A stretch of 64,000 bases of DNA from Streptomyces plumbidurans (GTDB lineage Bacteria; Actinomycetota; Actinomycetes; Streptomycetales; Streptomycetaceae), in assembly GCF_019857225.1 (NCBI RefSeq), contig NZ_JAFJSY010000047.1:1-64000 (forward strand), read 5' to 3'. The notes under the pieces were generated by a model. It did no database searches, was not told where the DNA came from, and worked only from the letters and a program-made list of their open reading frames with translations. Position numbers and translations under genes: made by a program. This document shows, in pieces, positions 58,745-64,000 of this stretch (position 1 is its first letter; the number at the start of each line of letters is the position of its first letter).

Positions 58745-59758
58745 ATGGGCGGCGGGGGCAACAGCACGTACGGGAAGAAGTCCTTCAAGCGGTCCAAGAG
58801 CCACTTCGCGGACCGCATCACGGCGGACGGCCGGGACGGCTGGCCGGTGGAGGCCGGGCGTTACCGGCTGGTGGTCAGCCGTGCCTGTCCGTGGGCGAGC
58901 CGGGCGCTGGTCTCCCGCCGCCTGCTCGGCCTGGAGAACGCCCTGTCCCTGGCGGTCGCCGACCCGATCCAGGACGACCGCAGCTGGCGCTTCACCCTGG
59001 ACCCGGACGGCCGCGACCCGGTCCTCGGCATCCGTTACCTCAGCGAGGCCTACGACCGCAGGGAGACCGGCTATCCGGGCGGAGTGAGCGTGCCCGCGAT
59101 CGTGGACGTCCCGAGCGGGCAGCTGGTCACCAACGACTACCAGCAGATCACCCTCGACCTCGCCACCGAGTGGACCGCTCTGCACCGCGACGGCGCGCCC
59201 GACCTCTACCCGCAGGCCAGGCGCGACGAGATCGACACGGTGATGGCGGAGGTCTACGAGGACGTCAACAACGGGGTGTACCGCGCGGGGTTCGCCAACA
59301 ACCAGGCGGAGTACGAGGGTGCGTACGCCGGTGTCTTCCTGCGGCTGGAGCTGCTGACGCAGCGGCTGGAGCGGCAGCGCTACCTGGTGGGCGACACGAT
59401 CACCGAGGCGGACATCCGGCTGTTCACCACACTGGTCCGTTTCGACGCCGTCTACCACGGTCACTTCAAGTGCAACCGCTGGAAGGTGACGGAGAATCCG
59501 ATCCTGTGGGCGTACGTCCGCGATCTCTACCAGACGCCCGGATTCGGTGACACGGTCGACTTCGACCACATCAAACGGCACTACTACCAGGTCCACAGCG
59601 GCATCAACCCGACCGGGATCGTTCCCGTCGGACCGGAGCTGTCAGGCTGGCTCGCTCCCCATTTCCGCGAGGAGTTGGGCGGGCGGCCGTTCGGCGACGG
59701 GACGCCTCCGGGTCCGGTGCCCGCGGCGGAGGAGATCGCCGCCGCGGGCCGGCCCTGA
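58745..59758 (+). CDS. Glutathionyl-hydroquinone-reductase-like (xi-class GST) enzyme
   Basis: A 337-aa enzyme. The active-site motif SRACPWASRALVSRRLLG carries the catalytic Cys of xi-class GSTs (YqjG/ECM4), and the C-terminal helical domain reads YLVGDTITEADIRLFTTLVRF and YHGHFKCNR. The family reduces glutathionyl- or other thiol-conjugated hydroquinones. Streptomyces lacks glutathione and uses mycothiol, so mycothiolated quinones are the likely substrate (inference). ATG 58745 follows GGGAGG. A tandem repeat lies between its stop and the DUF4235 gene. Confidence 0.88.
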   Translation: MGGGGNSTYGKKSFKRSKSHFADRITADGRDGWPVEAGRYRLVVSRACPWASRALVSRRLLGLENALSLAVADPIQDDRSWRFTLDPDGRDPVLGIRYLSEAYDRRETGYPGGVSVPAIVDVPSGQLVTNDYQQITLDLATEWTALHRDGAPDLYPQARRDEIDTVMAEVYEDVNNGVYRAGFANNQAEYEGAYAGVFLRLELLTQRLERQRYLVGDTITEADIRLFTTLVRFDAVYHGHFKCNRWKVTENPILWAYVRDLYQTPGFGDTVDFDHIKRHYYQVHSGINPTGIVPVGPELSGWLAPHFREELGGRPFGDGTPPGPVPAAEEIAAAGRP

Positions 59759-59771
59759 TACGACGACCGAC

Positions 59772-59803
59772 GATTCGACGACTCGACGACTCGACGACTC
59801 GAC
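59772..59803 (+). repeat. Four tandem copies of GACTCGAC
   Basis: An 8-nt unit repeated four times (first copy GATTCGAC) in the leader between the reductase stop and the DUF4235 ribosome binding site. It would be unstable in copy number and could vary among strains. Confidence 0.8.
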
Positions 59804-59822
59804 GAAGACGAAGGAGACAGAC

Positions 59823-60131
59823 GTGGCGAAGACGAAGAAGAAGAAAATGAAGCTGCCGCTCGCCTACAAGCCCGTGGGGTTCGCCCTGGGCTGGGTCAGC
59901 GGTTCACTCGCCGGGTTCGCCTTCCGCAAGACGTGGATGGCGATCCGGCACGAGGAGGACGCGCCCGACGCCCTGGACCAGGAACGCGGCTGGGGCGAAA
60001 TCCTGCTCGCCGCCGCGGTCCAGGGCGCCCTGTTCGCCGTGGTCCGCAGCGCGGTGGACCGCACGGGCGCAAAGGCCATCGAACGCTCGACGGGGGTGTG
60101 GCCGGCGGCCGACAAGGGCGGGCGGGACTGA
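59823..60131 (+). CDS. DUF4235 small membrane protein
   Basis: A 102-aa protein with two predicted membrane segments (YKPVGFALGWVSGSLAGFAF and WGEILLAAAVQGALFAVV) and a Lys-rich N-terminus (VAKTKKKKMKLPL). DUF4235 is of unknown function. GTG 59823 has AAGGAGA 6 nt upstream. It is likely co-transcribed with the reductase gene. Confidence 0.8.
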   Translation: MAKTKKKKMKLPLAYKPVGFALGWVSGSLAGFAFRKTWMAIRHEEDAPDALDQERGWGEILLAAAVQGALFAVVRSAVDRTGAKAIERSTGVWPAADKGGRD

Positions 60132-60180
60132 CGCCCGACAGGACTGACCCCGGCGGTCCCGCCGGTGGGCCAGTTGGGGG

Positions 60181-60573
60181 TCAGCCCTGTTTGGGGGCCG
60201 TCGGTGTGGTGCGGCGGAGGGAGAAGGAGTGGCCGGCCGGGTCGGCGTAGCCGCGCTCCTCGAACGGTCCGGACGCGTCCTTCGTCTCCAGCGCGCGCCC
60301 GCCGAGCTCCACTATCTTGCGCTCCGCCGCGTCCAGGTCCTCGACGTCGAAGTCCAGATGGGCCTGCATGGAGTTCTCCGTGCGCGGCCAGCTCGGCGGA
60401 GTCGCGTTCGCATCGCGGCGGAAGGCCATCCGGAAGCCGTCGGCACCCGTGATCTCCACGCGGTTGGCGTTCGCGCCCGTCTCCTCGCCCTCCAGCAACT
60501 CCTTGTAGAACACGGCGAGCTTCTCCGGCTCGGCGCAGTCGAGCACCACCCAGCCTGCTTCCACCAGTGGCAT
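60181..60573 (-). CDS. VOC/glyoxalase superfamily protein
   Basis: A 130-aa single VOC domain with two beta-alpha-beta-beta-beta modules: GWVVLDCAEPEKLAVFYKEL (metal-site region) and AHLDFDVEDLDAAERKIVELG, ending ADPAGHSFSLRR. The position usually occupied by the first metal ligand is not a clear His, so it may bind rather than catalyse. Functions in the family range from lactoylglutathione metabolism to antibiotic binding; none can be assigned. Confidence 0.85.
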   Translation of the reverse strand: MPLVEAGWVVLDCAEPEKLAVFYKELLEGEETGANANRVEITGADGFRMAFRRDANATPPSWPRTENSMQAHLDFDVEDLDAAERKIVELGGRALETKDASGPFEERGYADPAGHSFSLRRTTPTAPKQG

Positions 60574-60625
60574 GTGTCCTCCGTACGGTCAGGGGCACGG
60601 GGCATCGTGCCCCACCGCCGCGCTC

Positions 60626-60638
60626 TATCTTTTAGATA
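60626..60638. promoter_or_regulatory. AT-rich palindrome TATCT-TTT-AGATA
   Basis: TATCT (60626-60630) and AGATA (60634-60638) with a 3-nt spacer, 53 nt upstream of the VOC start and unusually AT-rich. It could be an operator or contain the -10 region for the VOC gene. Confidence 0.35.
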
Positions 60639-60776
60639 TCCCGGTCCGGTCGTTTCAGTCGCGGGACGCCGAGTTGGCCGTCATGGCCGTCAGGCCTTGC
60701 CCCGGACCTCCGCCAGGCGGGCCGTCGCGGCGATGTGCGGGTACGTGTCGGCGGGGAGCCGGGCGTACGTCGCCCG

Positions 60777-61070
60777 TCATACGGCCGTCTCGGCCTCCCG
60801 GGCGGCCTGCGGCAGGGCGACGCACGCCGAGTCGAGGGCGCCGAAGGCGAGGGACTGGTCGACGAAGGCGTAGTGCGACCGCGCCCCGGTCGTCCTGCCG
60901 GGCCAACGGCTCACCCTCACCGAGGCGTTGACGGCGTACACGGCGGCCTCGGCCCACGTGAACCACCTCGACGGGACCGGCCGGATACACGTGATGTGTT
61001 CGGGGAGCCCGCGGACGCGCTCGCCGACGCACGGGTGGAACTCACCTATGTGGGCGGGGAGATGGTGCAC
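60777..61070 (-). CDS. Uncharacterised small protein, possibly a remnant
   Basis: A frame of about 97 codons with strong third-position G/C (roughly nine in ten codons), which supports real or recently lost coding. The translation includes PVPSRWFTWAEAAVYAVNAS and SLAFGALDSACVALP; I recognise no domain. No ribosome binding site precedes the GTG at 61070 or the TTG at 61082. The rest of the 540-bp stretch 60574-61113 shows nothing else I can support. It could be the truncated end of a longer protein. Confidence 0.4.
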   Translation of the reverse strand: MHHLPAHIGEFHPCVGERVRGLPEHITCIRPVPSRWFTWAEAAVYAVNASVRVSRWPGRTTGARSHYAFVDQSLAFGALDSACVALPQAAREAETAV

Positions 61071-61113
61071 GCGGCTGATCAATGAAGGGGCGGGCGAAGC
61101 TGCGGCGCGCTGG

Positions 61114-61590
61114 CTACAGGGCCTGCCGCAGGGTCAGCGTCATGGCCGTGAAGCCGCCCCGCTCGTAGAAGCGGATCGCCTCCGTGTTCGTCGCGTACGC
61201 GGTCACCTCCGCATGCTCGGCGCCCTGCCGCCGGGCCCAGTCGAGGAACTCCTCCACCAGCCGGTCCCCGGCGCGTGCCCGCCGGTGCTCGGGGCGGACG
61301 TAGATGCTGACCAGGGTCGCGGAGGTGGTCCTGCGCTTGGCCGTGGGCCCGGTGGCGGTCCCCAGCAGGTGGCCGACGACCTGTCCGTCGCGCTCCACGG
61401 CGAGGACGAGGCGTGCCGGGTCCTCCAGTGCGGCGGCGAACGTCTGCGCGCCGTACTGGCGCGGCCAGTCGACGTTCACGCTGCTGTCCCGTGTGCCGCC
61501 GTCCTCGGCGAACAGCCCGGCGCTCGACGCGACGAGACCCGGTATGTCCTCGGCACGAGCACGCCGCACGATCACCTGGTGGTCAGTCAT
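61114..61590 (-). CDS. GNAT-family N-acetyltransferase
   Basis: A 158-aa acyltransferase. VIVRRARAEDIPGLVAS starts the fold, SATLVSIYVRPEHRRARAGDRL is the acetyl-CoA pyrophosphate-binding motif, and NTEAIRFYERGGF is the C-terminal motif B. The acceptor is unknown. It is divergent from the DUF1304-TetR operon. Confidence 0.92.
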   Translation of the reverse strand: MTDHQVIVRRARAEDIPGLVASSAGLFAEDGGTRDSSVNVDWPRQYGAQTFAAALEDPARLVLAVERDGQVVGHLLGTATGPTAKRRTTSATLVSIYVRPEHRRARAGDRLVEEFLDWARRQGAEHAEVTAYATNTEAIRFYERGGFTAMTLTLRQAL

Positions 61591-61628
61591 GAGCGCAGGC
61601 TACCTACGGGCACTGACAGGGGGACTTC

Positions 61629-61665
61629 CTGGACAGCTGTCCAGATATAGTGGACACCTGTCCAG
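61629..61665. promoter_or_regulatory. Twin GGACA-N4-type operators flanking a -10 box
   Basis: CTGGACAGCTGTCCAG (61629-61644) is a perfect palindrome and GTGGACACCTGTCCAG (61650-61665) a near-identical second copy, centres 21 bp apart (two helical turns). TATAGT at 61646-61651 between them fits a -10. A longer arm pair, 61624-61635 and 61659-61670, joins both. They are likely autoregulatory TetR sites. Confidence 0.75.
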
Positions 61666-61666
61666 G

Positions 61667-61713
61667 AAGTTCGGGTCCGACTCCAAGTTCGGGTCCGACT
61701 CGAAGTTCGAGTC
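61667..61713 (+). repeat. 18-nt direct repeat, two and a half copies
   Basis: AAGTTCGGGTCCGACTC units at 61667-61684 and 61685-61702, and a partial copy at 61703-61713, in the untranslated leader of the DUF1304 gene. Confidence 0.85.
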
Positions 61714-61737
61714 AGCTGAAGATCACGGAGCCCCGCC

Positions 61738-62100
61738 ATGGAGACGTTCGCCGACGTGCTGGTCGCACTGGTGGCCGCCCTGCACGTCTACATCCTGGTG
61801 ATGGAGATGTTCCTGTGGCAGAAGAAACCCGGCCGGGGACTGCACGGGTTCGATCGCGAGATGGCGCGGGCGACCGCCCCGATGGCCGCCAACCAGGGCC
61901 TGTACAACGGGTTTCTCGCGGCCGGGCTGATCTGGGGCCTCGTCGCGGCGGATCCGACCGGGTTCCGCGCCCAGGTGTTCTTCCTCGGCTGCGTGGTGGT
62001 CGCGGGCGTCTTCGGCGCCGTCACCGCCAACCGCCGCATCCTGTTCGCCCAGGCACTGCCCGGCGCGCTCGCCCTCGCCGCAGTCCTGGTCGCGCGGTGA
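61738..62100 (+). CDS. DUF1304 membrane protein
   Basis: A 120-aa protein with four predicted helices (e.g. LVALVAALHVYILVMEMFLW and VFFLGCVVVAGVFGAV). The FYILVMEMFLW-type start and the N-x-G-x-YNG pattern (ANQGLYNGFLAAGLIWGL) are the DUF1304 signature. The function is unknown. Its stop overlaps the GTG of the following TetR gene (GTGA), so the regulator probably controls the operon through the twin operators upstream. Confidence 0.9.
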   Translation: METFADVLVALVAALHVYILVMEMFLWQKKPGRGLHGFDREMARATAPMAANQGLYNGFLAAGLIWGLVAADPTGFRAQVFFLGCVVVAGVFGAVTANRRILFAQALPGALALAAVLVAR

Positions 62101-62660
62101 CGCGCACCGCACCGCAGGACCCGCGGGCCGCCCGCACCAGGGCGCGGCTGCGGGAGGCCCTGCTCGCGGAGTGCGCCGAAAAGCCCCTCGCGGAGGTCGG
62201 CGTGGCCGCGCTGGTGCGCCGGGCCGGCGTCGGACGGGCCACGTTCTACGTCCACTACGCCGGCATCGAGGACCTGGCGGTCGACGCCTGCGCCGATGTC
62301 GTACGGGAAGCCGTGGAGGCGCTGCACTCGTGGACCGGGCGGCCGGACCCGGTGCACGCGCCGCCCGCGCTCGCCGCCTTCTTCGACTCGCTCACCCCGC
62401 ACGCCGGGCTGTACCGCGCGCTGCTGGCCCCGGGCGGCGGCGGGCCCCTCGGCCGGGTCCTGCACCGCGATCTGCGGGCCTTCAGCCTGCGCGAGCGTGA
62501 ACGCGCGGGCGCGGCGGACGCACCGCTGGTCGCCTCGGCCGTGGCCGCGACCTTCGCCGGGGTGCTGGCGGACTGGCTGCACGGCCTCCTCGAGGCCGAC
62601 ACCGATCACATCGCCGACGGGGTCTGGCAGTTGCTGGTCGCGCTGCACTCCGCCCGCTGA
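62097..62660 (+). CDS. TetR-family regulator
   Basis: A 187-aa regulator. The helix-turn-helix is at ~10-55 with LREALLAECAEKPLAEVGVA and GVGRATFYVHYAGIEDLAVD. It is coupled to the DUF1304 gene. The two palindromes at 61629-61665 are its probable targets, making the operon autoregulated. Confidence 0.92.
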   Translation: MTRTAPQDPRAARTRARLREALLAECAEKPLAEVGVAALVRRAGVGRATFYVHYAGIEDLAVDACADVVREAVEALHSWTGRPDPVHAPPALAAFFDSLTPHAGLYRALLAPGGGGPLGRVLHRDLRAFSLRERERAGAADAPLVASAVAATFAGVLADWLHGLLEADTDHIADGVWQLLVALHSAR

Positions 62661-62680
62661 GCGCCGCGGGTCGGACGGAT

Positions 62681-63640
62681 CTACCGGGCGGCCGTCTGGA
62701 ACGTACGGCGGTACGCCTGCGGTGAGACCCCGATCGCGGCATGCAGATGCTGGCGGAGCGAAGCGCCCGTCGCGAAGCCGACCTGGCCGGCGATCTGGTC
62801 GACCGACAGATCGCTCGACTCCAGCAGATGCCGGGCCCGGGCGACGCGCTGCTGGACGATCCAGCGGCCGGGGCTGAGTCCGACCTCCTCGTTGAAGCGG
62901 CGGGCGAAGGTGCGCAGGCTCATCCGCGCGTGACCGGCCAGCTCGGCCAGGGTGACCGGCTGGTCGAGGCGCTCCAGGACCCAGGCCCGGGTCGCCGCCG
63001 TGCTCGCGGCGCCGCTCTGCGGCACCGGCTGCTCGATGTACTGCGCCTGGCCGCCGTCCCGGAAGGGCGGTACGACGCAGCGGCGGGCCACCGCGTTGGC
63101 CAGCTCGCTGCCGTGGTCGGTGCGGACGATGTGCAGGCAGACGTCGACGCCGGAGGCGGCGCCGGCCGAGGTGAGGATCCTGCCGTCGTGGACGAAGAGG
63201 ACGTCGGGGTCGACGTCGACCTTCGGGTAGCGCCGCCGGAACTGGTCGGTGACCTGCCAGTGCGTGGTGGCTCTGCGGCCGTCGAGCAGGCCCGCGGCGG
63301 CCAGTACGAAGGCGGCGGTGCAGATGGAGACGATGCGGGCGTCCGGCCGGATCCGGGCGAGCGCGGCGGCGACCTCCACGGGCAGTTCGGCGGGGATGCA
63401 CGAGGGTGTCATGGAGGCGACCACCACCGTGTCGGCCGTGGCCAGGACCTCGGGCCCGTGCTCGACGCCGATCGTGAAGTCGGCGCAGCTGCGCACCGGT
63501 TGACCGTCCACGGAGCAGGTCACCACCTCGTACCGGCCGTCGGCCGCGCCGAAGATCCGGCTGGGGATGCCGAGCTCGAAGGGGTAGACACCGTCGAGGG
63601 CCAGCACGACGACCCGTTCCGCTTTCCGTTCACCGCTCAT
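62681..63640 (-). CDS. GlxA-family regulator (DJ-1/PfpI plus AraC)
   Basis: A 319-aa regulator. The N-terminal DJ-1/PfpI-like domain (~10-180) has VVVLALDGVYPFELG and the nucleophile-elbow-like SICTAAFVLAAAG. The C-terminal AraC helix-turn-helix pair (~215-315) reads LAELAGHARMSLRTFARRFN and IAGQVGFATGASLRQHL. The family regulates nitrogen, formaldehyde or secondary-metabolic genes in Streptomyces; the effector is unknown. It is divergent from the quinone oxidoreductase by 71 nt, and an inverted repeat overlaps its start. Confidence 0.92.
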   Translation of the reverse strand: MSGERKAERVVVLALDGVYPFELGIPSRIFGAADGRYEVVTCSVDGQPVRSCADFTIGVEHGPEVLATADTVVVASMTPSCIPAELPVEVAAALARIRPDARIVSICTAAFVLAAAGLLDGRRATTHWQVTDQFRRRYPKVDVDPDVLFVHDGRILTSAGAASGVDVCLHIVRTDHGSELANAVARRCVVPPFRDGGQAQYIEQPVPQSGAASTAATRAWVLERLDQPVTLAELAGHARMSLRTFARRFNEEVGLSPGRWIVQQRVARARHLLESSDLSVDQIAGQVGFATGASLRQHLHAAIGVSPQAYRRTFQTAAR

Positions 63641-63675
63641 GGCACGATCTTATCGAAGCTTGGCAATCGTGCCAT
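63639..63675. promoter_or_regulatory. Inverted repeat ATGGCACGAT/ATCGTGCCAT at the GlxA start
   Basis: ATGGCACGAT (63639-63648) and ATCGTGCCAT (63666-63675) are perfect 10-bp arms separated by 17 nt, with a smaller palindrome TGGCA-N4-TGCCA at 63661-63674 inside the right arm. They overlap the GlxA start codon and lie between the divergent genes. AraC-type regulators bind such spaced arms; autoregulation and control of the oxidoreductase are likely. Confidence 0.65.
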
Positions 63676-63711
63676 TTCCTTGGCGGGCGGCCCCGGGCAG
63701 GCTGGTTCACC

Positions 63712-64000
63712 ATGAGCACTGTGAACACGATGCGAGCCATCAGCCAGGACGACCTCGGCGGTCCCGAGGTCCTGAAGGTAGTGGAACTGCCGCGCCCCGA
63801 GCCGCGCACCAACGAGGTACTGGTCCGGGTCCGCGCCGCCGGCGTCAACCCGACCGACTGGAAGCACCGCGCGACCGGCGGCTTCCTGGGCAGGCCGCCC
63901 TACGTCCTGGGCTGGGACGTCTCCGGGGTGGTCGAGGCGGTCGGCATCGGCGTCGCCCACTTCAAGCCCGGCGACGAGGTATACGGCATGTTGTCGTACC
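63712..64000 (+). CDS. NAD(P)H quinone oxidoreductase / MDR family, 3' truncated by the window
   Basis: The first 96 residues of a zinc-independent alcohol-dehydrogenase-like oxidoreductase. RAISQDDLGGPEVLKVVELP and VLVRVRAAGVNPTDWKHR are typical of QOR-like N-termini, followed by PYVLGWDVSGVVEAVG and FKPGDEVYGM. The nucleotide-binding domain lies beyond the window. It may start at ATG 63712 or the in-frame ATG 63730. Divergent from, and probably controlled by, the GlxA-like regulator. Confidence 0.88.
   Translation, partial: MSTVNTMRAISQDDLGGPEVLKVVELPRPEPRTNEVLVRVRAAGVNPTDWKHRATGGFLGRPPYVLGWDVSGVVEAVGIGVAHFKPGDEVYGMLSY

Noticed and set aside
1..64000. CRISPR array, tRNA, rRNA, insertion sequence or attachment site
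   Set aside because: No regularly spaced repeats, cloverleaf or 3' CCA structure, transposase or integrase frame, or long direct-repeat flanks were seen on either strand.

Overview
The window is high-GC actinobacterial DNA, almost certainly Streptomyces. The evidence is a strong G/C bias at third codon positions, many GTG (and one TTG) starts, a RamR/AmfR-type regulator beside a SapB-type ABC transporter, a Streptomyces subtilisin inhibitor, a perfect CebR box, an ECF41 sigma factor and SpoIIE-type phosphatases. I see no tRNA, rRNA, CRISPR array, transposase, integrase or phage module. It reads as a chromosomal accessory or arm region made of many short operons.

Layout. 0-4 kb: the 3' end of a ramB-like ABC transporter, a convergent ramR-like regulator, and a PAS/GAF/PP2C phosphatase. 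4-12.3 kb: a secreted S1 protease, then a complete peptide export locus consisting of a 71-aa double-glycine precursor, an HlyD-like adaptor, a C39-peptidase ABC exporter and an NHLP-type ABC partner. 12.3-21.8 kb: an ArsR/AHSA1 pair, a DHA2 efflux pump, an exopolyphosphatase, a heme-oxygenase-like/methyltransferase/CDGSH operon, a subtilisin inhibitor, and two 2-hydroxyacid redox enzymes. 21.8-29.1 kb: a sigma-like/zinc-finger/TM/ricin fusion protein, a Doc-type toxin-antitoxin pair, an Ogt/Oxygenase-NA DNA repair pair, hemerythrin, and an ECF41 sigma factor coupled to an orphan cytochrome b.

29.1-43.3 kb: a GH9 cellulase with a CebR operator, a Tat-exported GH2 enzyme, a PAS/GAF/PP2C/HATPase regulator, a divergent ECF sigma factor and Ser/Thr kinase, a DUF4232 lipoprotein, an ArsB-like permease, and a second ricin fusion protein. 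43.3-52.8 kb: an AraC regulator divergent from a phytanoyl-CoA dioxygenase, an aldo/keto reductase, and a six-gene sugar operon (GH114 lipoprotein, binding protein, two permeases, PfkB kinase, GH4 glycosidase). 52.8-64 kb: small redox and regulatory units, namely flavoprotein/DUF1348/TetR, P450-ferredoxin, LysE, an F420 enzyme, a CDF transporter, glutathionyl-hydroquinone-reductase-like, DUF4235, VOC, GNAT, DUF1304-TetR, a GlxA-like regulator, and a truncated quinone oxidoreductase.

The most interesting units are four. The first is the export locus, whose predicted mature peptide has no Cys, aromatic or basic residue. The second is the GH114-ABC-PfkB-GH4 operon, whose GH4 enzyme carries the CHSV signature of alpha-galactosidases, which fits breakdown of an alpha-linked galactosamine or galactose polymer. 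The third is the two sigma-like/zinc-finger/TM/ricin proteins. The fourth is the translationally coupled ECF41-cytochrome b pair. Several well-formed operator palindromes sit at promoters. All functional calls rest on motif recognition; no database search was run.
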